Of a stretch of DNA of 35,773 nucleotides, positions 1-10,717 are shown piece after piece. The stretch comes from Diplosphaera chodatii (Eukaryota; Chlorophyta; Trebouxiophyceae; Prasiolales; Stichococcaceae), in assembly GCA_032358165.1 (NCBI GenBank), contig JAALGY010000006.1:1-35773 (forward strand), given 5' to 3'. Both the position numbers and the translations under genes were made by a program. The notes under the pieces were generated by a model. That model had not been told where the DNA came from, did not search any database, and worked only from the letters and a program-made list of their open reading frames with translations. Each line of letters begins with the position of its first letter. The first letter of the stretch is position 1.

Positions 1-3000
1 ACCAGCATGCCGTACAAGCGCTCGAAAAACCAGCAGGCATGCGTCCACAGCGGCCCGAGCCGTTTGACCCTAAAACGTACCATTCACATGATGTACGCGA
101 TCAATCGCAGCAGACTGCGAGCCTGAGAAATGCGGCCCACTTCCCAGCAGATTGCGCGCGCGACAGGGCGGTCATGCAGCGCCCACTGTGCGGCCACCGG
201 CGAGGGCATCCAGCCGGCGGTCGACTCACGGTGGCCGTCCAAAACATTGTCACAAGCTTCTGACGAGCGCTGGAACCGCCTGCATGTCGGCAACTGCATC
301 GCGGAAGTGCATGCGCACGCGGGCAGCGGGACAGTGCTCCATTGCCTCAAGCTGCAGAAGCGTGTCCATGCTGCGCCGCCTCGCAATGTCCCGACCAAAC
401 GAATAATGGTCATGCAGATCATTGCGGCGTGCAGCAGAACGCACCGCTGTCGGCAGGGTGGCTGCCCCATACCATGAAGCCCATAAAGCACACCCTGTGG
501 CGGTGGTGGACATGGCGGGGGTATAGTCCATGGCGAATTTGGAATCACCACCATCAGAAGCCACAAAAGACACAGCTGTTTTGCTTGCACTACACTGCCT
601 AGAGCTAACCTGTGTGCCAATGTCAGTGACGCTCACTAGATCACGCCTACTAGATCACCATCAGCGGCATGCATATGCGGCGGAACCATCAAACATTCCA
701 AAGATCCTGTCACAGCTTGGGGTGCAAGGGCAAGACACAGCAAGCTGGCCGAAGATGGCCGCAGACGACGCCGACACCAGCAGACTATGCCGCCTGAACT
801 GCCAGAATTGATGTTCAATGCCCACCGCCCAGCTGCGTGATGAGGGTGGTGCGCCAGTAGTGAAGGCCGCCATGGAAGGCCATGGAAGGCCAGGGAGTCG
901 TTGAACGGCGGCCTGCAATCGTTCGTGCACAACAGCGTTGGCACATAGCCAGAATGCAGATTTGTGATAGACAAGTGCCCCATCTACTTACGGTGCACAC
1001 CATACCATTGAACAGTTGATAAGACTGCCCATTATGCAGACTGCTGGGATCCACACTAAAACCCTGTACCGCACTTTCGGACCACGACCAACCTGAGTGA
1101 GCGCCGCACAGTGCGCGGTTGGCACAGAGGCCTGACGGCTGTTCAGATGAGGGGCGGCTTCAGGTCAATGCCAGCTTGCAGGTAAATGGCTGCTGGCCAT
1201 TGGAGTGACAGTCTGGCCCCTTGGCCACCGGCTGGCAACGCCAGAAACAAGCCCCACTGCAGCACATGCAACCTGCACGGCAGGGGCTCCAACTGTGCGG
1301 CATGTACGAGCGGGCCAATAGACTGCCGCGGGCAGCACACTCTGGCTGTGCTGGAAAGGCATGTATGTGATGCTTACAATGTGTGCACCTGCGAATAGGT
1401 CGAGAGTGTGGCTGGGAGGCCACCCAGAGCTGCCAGCCCACCCGGTGTGTGCTTCATCGCGTTGCAATGCAAAGGTATACCTGGCATACACACCCACAAC
1501 ATCAATGTCAAGCAAATGCAATGCATTCAGACACAGCAGACGAAAGCACTGCGCAGGGCTAGCCATTGCATAAGTGCCACGTGGCAAAGTTGCTGAAGGG
1601 TTGCAAACTCGCCTGCAACTATGAGCCTCGCGTCGCATTGTAGTGCGCTGTGTACCCGGGTACACGACCTGCATCATGTGATGCATCAATACACATGATG
1701 CAGCTGATGTCATGGGTTGGCACCTGCATTGTAGCCTTCAGCTGACAAGCAGGTACGTGCAGGACACTGCACCCAGAATACCTGACGAGGTGGCCGCAGA
1801 GGTGGCTGACGTGGCTGACGTGTCACTGGTTGCCATTGTGACGACATTGCAACCCTGGGCAACAGAGATGTAGGAGTGTGGCCTTTCTGTGGTGTGCAGA
1901 CCTGCTGGCAGGGTTCACAGCTACAATAACCTTGGTCATGTTTGGCAGGCAAGCAGCAGGTCACCTGGTCAGCCTGATGGTGCACCGCCGTCAGGTTGCG
2001 GAGCGAGTACCCACTGTAGATGCAGCATCCAGGGTCCCTGCTCGCTGAGATGCAGCTGAGGAAGGAGGTGAAGCCGCAGCCCAGGCACGCACCGCTCCAG
2101 GAGAGAGCATGGCGTCTGCAAGCATGAAACCCCCACACATGCAAACCCGCAGGCAAGTACAGTATGGTACAGCCCCACGCCAGGACAGTAGCATGGAAGA
2201 GCTCTGTGGTTCCGTACCATGCCGCTTCCTGAGTCAGGTGGCGTGTGCGCCCCGCACCAAACACCGCCACAGCCACCGCCACAGCCAGGTTCAGACCGCC
2301 CCAACCACCAGCCACACCTGGGTCAATGCATGAACACCGCCAACCCCTCAAAGCAGTGGCCAGCGCATTGCAGTGGCACGTTGTTCCAGCCACCATCAGA
2401 TCCTAGACTCCTGTGAGCCATTTCCATGCACATGATGAAGCACGGTGTCGGGCGTGCATACCTGCTGATTCTGAAGCTGATGGATGAGTCTGCTGACAAT
2501 GCCCTGGCTGTCACATGGCCGGGACAGAAGGAAGCCTTCCTTGATGACGGATCATCGCCTGCCACCAGCCTGCTGCTGTCAATGCCCTGGAAATAAGCAC
2601 CAGGTCAAACAGGATCACGGGTGCCTCACTCAGCATGGCAAAGCAACATCGTAGACCGACTGCATAAAGCCACAACATTCAAGGTGTATGCTTAGAGCAG
2701 CGTATCCGCCAAACAACGAGCGGACTGATGAAAGCATTCAGGGCAGGCCCACTACTAACCTGACAAACCGTGCCTGGCATGCAGCGCAGATGGTGGCCTT
2801 CGTCATGCAAGCGATTCCAATTCTGCAGCCTGCAGGATAGAGACTCGCAGCAGTCAAAACTGAATCCAGGACACAAGCCATGTGCCTTGAATGCGAGATG
2901 TGCCTCTCAAATGCACCTACCACAACTGCACGCAACGGGCCAGCCGGCTGGTCATGCACAACACAAAGACCGCCCATCAGGCGGCGGGAACCTGCAGGCA

Positions 3001-3480
3001 CACAGCACGACGCATCAGGGCCCAGCCTCAACCATACAGCGCGTGAGGCGAAGCAGGCAGACGGCGCTATGGCTCACCCACTGACACATGCAAGCACACC
3101 AAGGCACATGCCGCAAGCCCTGTATGTGCGCTGCGCACCCGTGAGCAGCCGCTCAAACCACTGTTCACAGCCGCTGCACTGACACGGTTTGCTCCGGCGC
3201 AGCCGCACATTGTCATGCCTACAAACAGGATTGAGGTCGAGACAGACCGCTATTGCTGCACGCCATTGGTAACATCAGTCGCCTGGGGCTTGTTGCCCAT
3301 ATTGCAGCTGAAGACATATCACGTAAGCTAGCAACATAGCAATCAGCTATGGACCGTCCTCACTGCAGCTTTGGGGTCTGGGGGCCCTCGGTGCAGAGCT
3401 ACCACTTTGGGAATTGAATTGGGAATTGAAGAGGACTGGGTTGGGGGCCTGATTTACGCTTACCCCTTAACGTGAGAATG
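1..3480. other. Gene-poor stretch, no gene recognised
   Basis: I find no open frame here with a recognisable domain or with a chain of exons whose phases agree. The longest frames, minus-strand 1710-2396 and 1165-1713, are rich in Cys, His and Trp and have biased composition, so they look like chance frames in GC-rich DNA. A small ATG-initiated frame at 2426-2596 on the plus strand (56 codons) has a more protein-like make-up, but it has no supporting context. Small local duplications occur, for example an 11 bp repeat near 870-890 and a 10 bp repeat near 1801-1820. The stretch may hold decayed mobile-element or intergenic DNA. Confidence 0.5.
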
Positions 3481-3540
3481 GAGGGAGGTTCAAAATGGGG
3501 TTCGAGAATCCTGCAGGGTTATTGCGGGACTCGAGTGGGA

Positions 3541-3780
3541 CTAGAGGGAAGCGATAGGGCTTAGAAGCAAAACCCTTCTCGAGGAGACTCGTGAGGGTAT
3601 AGTTGGACCCCCCTGAGGGGGACTCGGCAGTAGGAGTCGATAGGGCTTAGAATGCAAAACCCTTCCCGAGGAGACTCGTGAGGGTATAGTTGGACCCCCC
3701 TGAGGGGGAATCAGCAGGAGGACTCGATAGGGCTTAGAATGCAAAACCCTTCCCATGGGACTCGTGTGTGGATGCTTTAA
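3541..3780. repeat. Minisatellite, 85-87 bp period
   Basis: Three consecutive units begin at about 3554, 3639 and 3726 with the same word, GATAGGGCTTAGAA. Each runs through an AAAACCCTT block, a GAGACTCGTGAGGG block and a CCCCCCTGAGGGGG block. The first two units are almost identical; the third is diverged in its second half. The word GACTCG recurs within and beyond the units, and a degenerate half unit (GGTAGGGCTTAG) appears near 3840. The CCCCTGAGGGG core can fold back on itself. No coding function is suggested: the minus-strand open frame here simply repeats the unit. Confidence 0.8.
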
Positions 3781-3870
3781 CCCCCTTCAGGGATGCTGTG
3801 TAGAATCCAAGCGTGATGGGGACTCGACAGGGGGACTCGGTAGGGCTTAGTCTGGAAGGGTTTTGGACAC

Positions 3871-5000
3871 TTCAGGAAGGGTAGTGGTGCTGGGACCACG
3901 CCGGGACCGGGTGGTATTCGGTCAGGAATCCTAACAAATCTGGGGTGGCATAGGTACAAAAAGGGTCGTAAGGATAACAACAGGCGTGTCTCAACAAATG
4001 AGGCACACAGAGCAGCTTTCTGATACTGGCGCTCCCCGCTGTGCGTTCGAATGTCGTGCATGGGTATAGATGGCAGCCTCCAGGCAGTTGCGGTGCCTTG
4101 TTGCTCAGCAGGCGTTCCCGTGTCAGTTGGTGCAAGGTCAACGCTCCGTGTCATTTGGTCTGCAGCGGTGCATCCAGCCTCACAGGATACCAGTAGCATG
4201 ATCAGCTGCTACGCATTAGTAGCAGACGTGCGCATGCCATAGGAGCCTGCCTGCAGCCGGCTGCAACTGCTGGGACTGGCGGTGTTTTGTTCAGTGAGCT
4301 CCCATGTTTGCAGCGAAAGCACGGCCCGATTACGCAGCAGATCCTACTGGCTCGCAAATCAGAGCTGCTGGCGTAAGCTCTGCTGCGGAGCAGACCTCTG
4401 TGCACGTTTCTCCAGGAGCTCCAGGTGACCATCCGGAGGGATCTTCGCTTTGCGTCTGCAGGTCTGTTGCCCTCGAGGACAAAGGTGCCTAGGGTATGTT
4501 TCCTCACAGCAGGCGCATCTCACGGGGCGCTCTTGGTGGTCCTCAATGCGCAGTCACACGCTGGCATTTCAGGTGCGCAGTCCCCTCGCAGCGTGTCCTG
4601 TTGTCAAAGATACCTCGCTCCAGGACACTGGGCCCAAGTGCAGACCGGTAAACAGTGTTGTTGGTCACGCAGGGCTGCCAGCTGCACCCGTTCTGTGGCA
4701 TTTCCCTGACAAATTGGGGACATGCAGGGTTGGCTGGTGGGAGCCTGAGGTGAGCGGCATGGACTTGCTGAGGAACCTTGGCCTAGCATATTGCCCATGT
4801 GTAAGTGATTCACAGTGCTACATCACCTGCAAGCAAGCTCCCTAAGCCGTCATCGACACACAGGCCATCGACACCAAGCAGCCGCGCTTTGTTGCCGCAT
4901 TTGCGGTCCAAGTAACAGGTCATGTTGTTGCCGCAGACCGGTGGCGACAGTGCAGGCTGGCAGCTGAGGTGAGCACACCTGGCTGCAAGGAGGCAGGGTA
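3871..5000. other. Unassigned stretch with possible plus-strand exon remnants
   Basis: No gene is recognised. One plus-strand piece, about 4573-4750, is open and has normal amino-acid composition. It is bounded by an acceptor-like TTTCAG and a donor-like GAGGTGAGC, so it could be an exon of a decayed or unrecognised gene. A second acceptor-like site (CCTCACAG) lies near 4508. The segment near 4950-5000, containing GCAGGCTGGCAG, is repeated in degenerate form near 5195-5240 and leads into the repeat array that follows. I cannot link these pieces into one frame. Confidence 0.35.
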
Positions 5001-5249
5001 GCAACAGCAGGCCATCAGTAGCATTGCATATAGGCAGCCTTCTCTCATGCCTGTGCCCATGCAGGACGACTGCAGCAGCAGCTGCATGTTCTTGTTGGCA
5101 GGCTCCAGAGCCGGTCACTGGATCACGGCTCTGCCCAGGCCTGTGTGCATGTGTGCTTGATGTTCTTGATGTTCACCAGCAGCTTCGGGTCGACACTGCA
5201 GGCTGGCAGTTGAGGGCAGCACAGCCTGGCAGCAAGGAGGCAGGGCACG

Positions 5250-7110
5250 GTGCAACAGCAATGGTCACAGCAGCAGTGGATTCACCACAGCAAGGAGGTG
5301 GGCACTCACCATCCATTCGTTTGCAACTGTGTGGCAGCCTGACATCATGCTTGCTCCAGGTTTGTGCAGGAGGTCACCCAGATCATCATTATGCCTGCAC
5401 TCTCCCCTGTGCCTTGCACTCTGGCCATGTACTGACACATACCTGTACCTGATGCATAGCAGCTCCGTGCTTCTCACCATAGGCATGAAAAAGGCAGCCA
5501 GGCAGCAGCAGTGGAGCCATCAAGGAGGGCAGCAGAGCTGGGTGGGGGCCATGCAACAGCCAGCATGCAGCAGCAGTGGTGGCAGTCATGAGGTGAGCAG
5601 GGCAGACAGCAGCATGTCTGTAAACTGTTGTGTGTGCAGAGTCTGGCAGGCAAATCAGCACCAGAGTGGTCAGGAGATGCACATCCTGTCAGCTGTACAA
5701 GCTCTGTCTGTTGAGGCTCCAGGTACCTCACCCATATCGATTTGCTGTGCCCATTGTACAGGATGCACATCTGTAATGTTGCATACCTGGTGCAGACCTG
5801 CTTCGTGCTCTTCTCGTAGGTATGGAACAAGGTCCTGACGACCAACAGGAACCAGCAGGAGCAGGAGTGAAGCCAACAGCAGCAGTGGAGCTGGATCAGC
5901 ATAGCAAAGGAAGCCTTCAAGAAGGTAGACACATAGCATCCATGTGTGTGCCATTGTGAGGCAGTTTGGCAGCATGACTGCTCCAGCTGTGGTCAAGTGC
6001 AAGAGCTGTGCAAATAGTCAGCGTTCAGATCTATTCACGACTTTGCTCTGGAGTTCTGCTCACACCTCTGCATATCTGTACTCGATGCACAGCAGCTTTA
6101 GCCTTTTCTCCACAGGTGTCCAGGTGCCAACAGCAGTGGATTCAGCAAGGAGGGCAGCCCAGTTGGGTGGGCCATGCAGGAAGCAGTAGCAAAAGGTGGT
6201 GGTGGCCATCCATGAGGTGGGCACCAAGCATCATTGTGTGCACCCTTTTGCATGCTTGATCCTGACAAGCAGATCATCACAACACTGGCCAGGAGAGCAG
6301 ATATTGGTCGAAGCTCGAGATGCCCGAGCCAGACCGAGGTGCTATGCATGCTGTACAGGATGCAGATCTGTACCATGGCAGACTCTGCACATGAGGACAC
6401 CAGGAGCCAGCAGCCAGGGGCCCTCAGCACAGCAAAGTGGGGGCCTACAGCATGCAGCTGAAGCTGGAAAGCACAGAGAACTGGAGGCAGCAGTCGACAG
6501 GCATCAGCAACAGGCAAGGTGAGCAGCTGCACATTCTTGTGCAACACCACACTGGTCAGGAGATGCACTTCCTGCCACCTGCACAAGCAGATTTTGTTTG
6601 AGGCTCAAGGTGCCTTGGCCAGATTAAGTTGCTGTGAACCTGTGATACTGTGCACATCCACCTAGCTGAAGTACATATTTATAGCTGAGTGCAGAGCAGC
6701 TTCGTGCTGTTCTCCAGGGGCATCGGATGAGGAGCTGGCAACAATGGAAACAGCAGGCAGCCAGGGCTCTCAGAAACAACAGGGGTTGGGGTTGAGCAGC
6801 CACCAGCACGCGAAACAGCTGCCATTAATAAGGCAGGCACACAGCATCGAGTAGGAAGCCACTGTGTGACAGCTTGAACCCACGATTTGATCATGATATC
6901 ATCTCAGTGCCCTAGTCTGTGCTCAACTCTGGTCTGCACTCAGGTCCTGTACTGATCGCTCGTGCTCTTCCCCACAGGCGTTCGCAAGAAGGTAGCAGCA
7001 GTAAAAGCCAGCAGCCGTGGGCACAACAAGGAGCTCAGCACAGCAGGTTTGGGATGCAGCAGCATGCAGCAAGGAGGGGAGCCAGCAGCATGCAGTGGTG
7101 GTGGCACCTG
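5250..7110 (+). repeat. Degenerate tandem array of exon-like units, ~290 bp period
   Basis: About seven units start near 5250, 5485, 5817, 6115, 6393, 6717 and 6977. Most open with an acceptor-like pyrimidine tract (CTTCGTGCTCTTCTCCACAGG and variants). This is followed by a CAG-rich block that in several units reads as QQQW-x-x-QGGQ-x-SW in one plus-strand frame, and then by donor-like GAGGTGAGC or AAGGTGAGC. The spacers are also alike: a GAGGCTC(C/A)AGGT block recurs near 5716 and 6601 and a GTACAGGATGCA block near 5757 and 6353. Frames are not kept open between units. This may be a decayed exon-repeat gene or a satellite; I favour a relic. Confidence 0.55.
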
Positions 7111-7409
7111 CAGCTGATGACCTGTTTTGCTTGGACTGCTTGCATGTGGTCGGCATTGTTGGCATAGCAGTTGCTGCACTAGACGAGCATCTTGTTGCAA
7201 TGAAGCAGAGACGAGTATTACCTCCTGTACGTCCAGCAGCATTGGAGCTGTCACAGCCTGCAAGCATCAAGTGCATGAATGTGCACCATGTGATGCCAGC
7301 CCCTCAGTGTACACAATGCACAAGATGCTCCCCCTCTGGCCGCTTTCGCTTAATACGTTGCACGTACATCGTTGCCGAGTGCCATGCGTCCCACGGTGAG
7401 ACAGTGTGA
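7096..7409 (+). other. Open frame following the exon-like array, no known domain
   Basis: A plus-strand frame stays open from the last unit of the array to a TGA at 7407-7409. It includes a short hydrophobic run (VVGIVGIAVAAL) and has ordinary composition, unlike most chance frames nearby. No ATG start in a good context is visible and no domain is recognised. It could be the 3' end of the same decayed gene as the array, or chance. Low certainty. Confidence 0.2.
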
Positions 7410-9900
7410 CGCTGCAATTGCAGATCTGCACACAACAGTCTGGACGATGGTCAGGTGCACGGCACGCAGTCACCCGGATTTGGCGCCGCGAAGGACAGCG
7501 TCATCCAGGTTCGTCCTGATTGACGCCCAGACAAGATGGACGGGCTGCATGCTGCAGTGTGCGTCAGTGCACCTTCGGTGCAGAAGCACTGAAGAACCGA
7601 CCTGCCCCAACCAACTGATGATAGTAACCCACTCGTTCGTCCAGCACGCTTCTGCAGCCAACATTCAGCATAGCAAGCATACTAGCCCTCAGCTGACGGG
7701 TTGCATGCGGCTGCATTGACTGCTGGCGTGCAAGCCTCCCTGCCTGCGGCATAATCGTGATCATTTGGTGCGGAGTCGGAGATGTGAACCGCTCGGCTCT
7801 GAGCGTGATGCAGCATCCTCCAGAGGCTGCACATCATCATTACCATGCCCTGATGATGTTCTTTCTGCCAATTGTCGTTGACAGAGGCCATGCGCCAGCT
7901 GGCTTGCCGATCACCAGGCGGGATTGTGAAAGGTGTGAAGGAGGGGGCTGTCCTTCCAGCAGGGCTACGCTACGGCCACCTCAGTCATACCTTCCCCAGA
8001 AGCGCGGCCGCAGCAAAGTGTCGCAGGCCCAAGCGGGAAGCACATTATAGTGACAAGTGTCGATGATCAGGCATATGCCTAGGGCGGTGGTCGAGAGACT
8101 CAAGTTGGGACGGTGTCTAGTCACTTACGCTTAGTTACTGCATCGCCAAGTGATGGATGGTAACTGTGCAGACTGAGATCGCAAGCCCACGCTGTGCCAG
8201 CTGCACCTGTTCATGCAAGCCTGTGTTCAGGATCCTTTGGGCGAACCAGCCAGCGTCCGGCAATGCACATTGCTAGGTTCAAGAGCAACTATAGCAAGCC
8301 GGCACCAGCCCAATGCATTGGCAGCTTGAGCCCGTCCGCAATTGTTGGTGGCAGTTGACGAGAAGGTAGGCCAGCATGCCTGTATGTATGCTCGATGCTC
8401 ACCTCTTCGCCACGGGGCTCTTCACCACAACGGCTTTCATATGCAGCTCCTCATTCAAGCACATGCATGGCAGAGAAAGCCTGCATACAGTAGCAAGACC
8501 TGCGATGAGCCGATGACGGAGTGAATCCGAAATGTTCCACCTGTCCCCTTGCTGCACACCTGTTGCTATGGACAGGCAGCGCCCGCCGCGTGGGGAGTTT
8601 AACCTTACAAATGCTGTCTCCCTTGCCCATGCGGAGGCTGGTTGTCAGCAAGGTCACATCACGTTGCCCTGGACGTCCAGGAAGCAGTGGTACCAACCCC
8701 ATGCAGCTGTTGATAATCTGCTGGTGGCAGCGGTGTCGTCCAATGTGTAAGAAGGATGTGCGTGTCTGTCAGGCCGTGCAGCCGGGTGCCTTGCGGCCCT
8801 GGACCACGTGGCAGCTCACCACAGTAGTCGTGATGCGCCACTGCCCGTGCCTGCCAGCATTGGATGCAGCCATGCCTACCCCTCTCTGAGGATCGCAGGC
8901 TGTCAGCAATGATGTTAAGTTCCACCAGCAGTGTGGACGCTGTCCTGACAGGCTCGCCACGCGTTGGCACGCCACACTATTCGAACCCGAACTGGGGTTT
9001 TGCTATGAGCCTCAAGTCTGGGTCCTGGCCACCCGCAACCGCCTATGAGCATCGAATGCTGATGAGAACTGGTACATCACCCATCATACGCCGCGCCGCA
9101 TGCCGGCATGCAGTATCTGCGCTGGCTGACGCCGAGGTGTTGCCGAACCTGAGGCACAACAGTGGTGCCAGCCCCTTGCATACGGCCAACCTTCACGACA
9201 ATGGAGGATCGCGTTCTGTCACCAAGCCTCTAGGATAGCAATAGAGCGTGCGGACGCGGCCGCAAAGGGTGTCTTGGCGTCGGCCAACGCAGCGACACTT
9301 CCGGGCCTCGGGCATGACAATGGTGTCAGCCCCTCGCACACAGCGTGGCGCAAGCGCGGGGTAGGAGCGCAAACGATCCTTAAAGATCTCAGACAGCACC
9401 AGAGCATGCGAGTTCGGCCGTGAAGCCCGTCTTAACGTTGGCAGCCGACAATGTGGTGCACACACCTGTGCACACCGCCCGCGGCGCTCAGCGCTGCGAC
9501 GCGCCCAGCGAGGACCGGAATGCCGGCCATTGAGCATAACAAGGCTGCTGTGAGCGCGGCGCGCGGTGGTAGTGTGTATGGGCGCCGGCCGGGGCGCCCT
9601 CGGGGCTGGTCAGGCTGGATCCGACATCCGCAGGTCCCTAAGTATGCAAAAGAGTTCACTGACAATGAGGCATAACGAAAGTACAGGATTGGCTGGCTGA
9701 CTGCAAGATGATGCATGGTTCTGCAAATCACATTCACCTGCACAGCCGGGGCCAGCATAGCTGTTGGCTGCCCTCTGGTGATGCCGCCCAGGCCGTCCGA
9801 TCTCAGAAGCAAGACGCCACGAGTGAGGATCCGGCCGGATTCTGCCTGCCAAACGGGTCAGGCACGCCGCCAGAAGGGGCAGGCTGCAGCGTCACTGCCC
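7410..9900. other. Gene-poor stretch, no gene recognised
   Basis: I see no exon chain or domain on either strand. A pair of diverged direct repeats about 155 bp apart is visible near 9145-9180 and 9300-9335 (core GTGGTGCCAGCCCCT versus ATGGTGTCAGCCCCT). By analogy with copies B and C, the U-box exons of copy A would be expected near 9.0-9.7 kb, but I do not find a U-box signature there on the minus strand. Confidence 0.45.
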
Positions 9901-9904
9901 AGAC

Positions 9905-10681
9905 CTGCTGCAGTTGCTGCGGCTGCTGTAGCCGTGCCCGGGCACGCTGCACAACTGCAGCAGCCAGCGTGCAGCGCATGGTGGTGGCACTGGCGACGCG
10001 CTCGGCCGACTCCGTTGCTGCCAACGCAGCTTTCAAGGCGTAGCCGACTTCTCGTATGACTCTCAGATACTGCATCCGCAGTTTTGGCGACTCCTCCCTC
10101 AGCAGCTCCTTGGGGGGGCAAACAGACACAGGTGCTCTTAGTGAGCCTTTTGCTGTAAAATAATTAGTTTTCCACCACAGGGGCCCTGCGCCGTCCTGGC
10201 ATCCATCAGCAGTACATGGAGGGACCCAGCATGAAGATGGTCAGCACGCAGCGTGCACCTCAGCGACATATGTGTGCGCATGAACCACCATGGCACTCCA
10301 AGCAGGGCACCACCCTGGAGGCTCCACACACCCCTAGGCATGCCGCGACCGGTTGCACCCGTGCTCCCTCCAGCAGAGAATATGCGACAGTGGAAAGTCA
10401 CCTTGGTGATCTTCTGAATGTGATGTGTCCATGCGGCGATGTCGTCCCGCTGCCACGGCGGTTGCGGGTGCGCCTGCTTCCGAACCAGGGCGCCTGGGGG
10501 CCGCAGCAGCGCCGCCACCGCTTGCAGTGCGGAGAGGAGCGGCTGCAGCATCGCAGCGGGCACATCCCTGTGTGGTGGGAACAGGTGAGGCAACTCAACT
10601 TCGCAGCAGTGGAGGCTGAAGATGCCAGCGAGCAGGGGACGCCTTTGGCAGGTTTCCTGTAACAGCTGCCCTGGTCATGGC

Positions 10682-10717
<36 letters not shown>

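Noticed and set aside
84..620. 178-codon minus-strand frame near the left edge
   Set aside because: Cys/Trp/His-rich composition, overlapping frames on the other strand and no recognisable domain; it looks like a chance frame.
2426..2596. Small plus-strand ORF of 56 codons starting MHMMKHG
   Set aside because: Composition is protein-like, but there is no conserved domain, no repeat copy and no flanking exon chain. Left as unsupported.
5250..7110. CRISPR array
   Set aside because: The repeats are ~290 bp apart, degenerate and CAG-rich with splice-like borders, and the window is eukaryotic.
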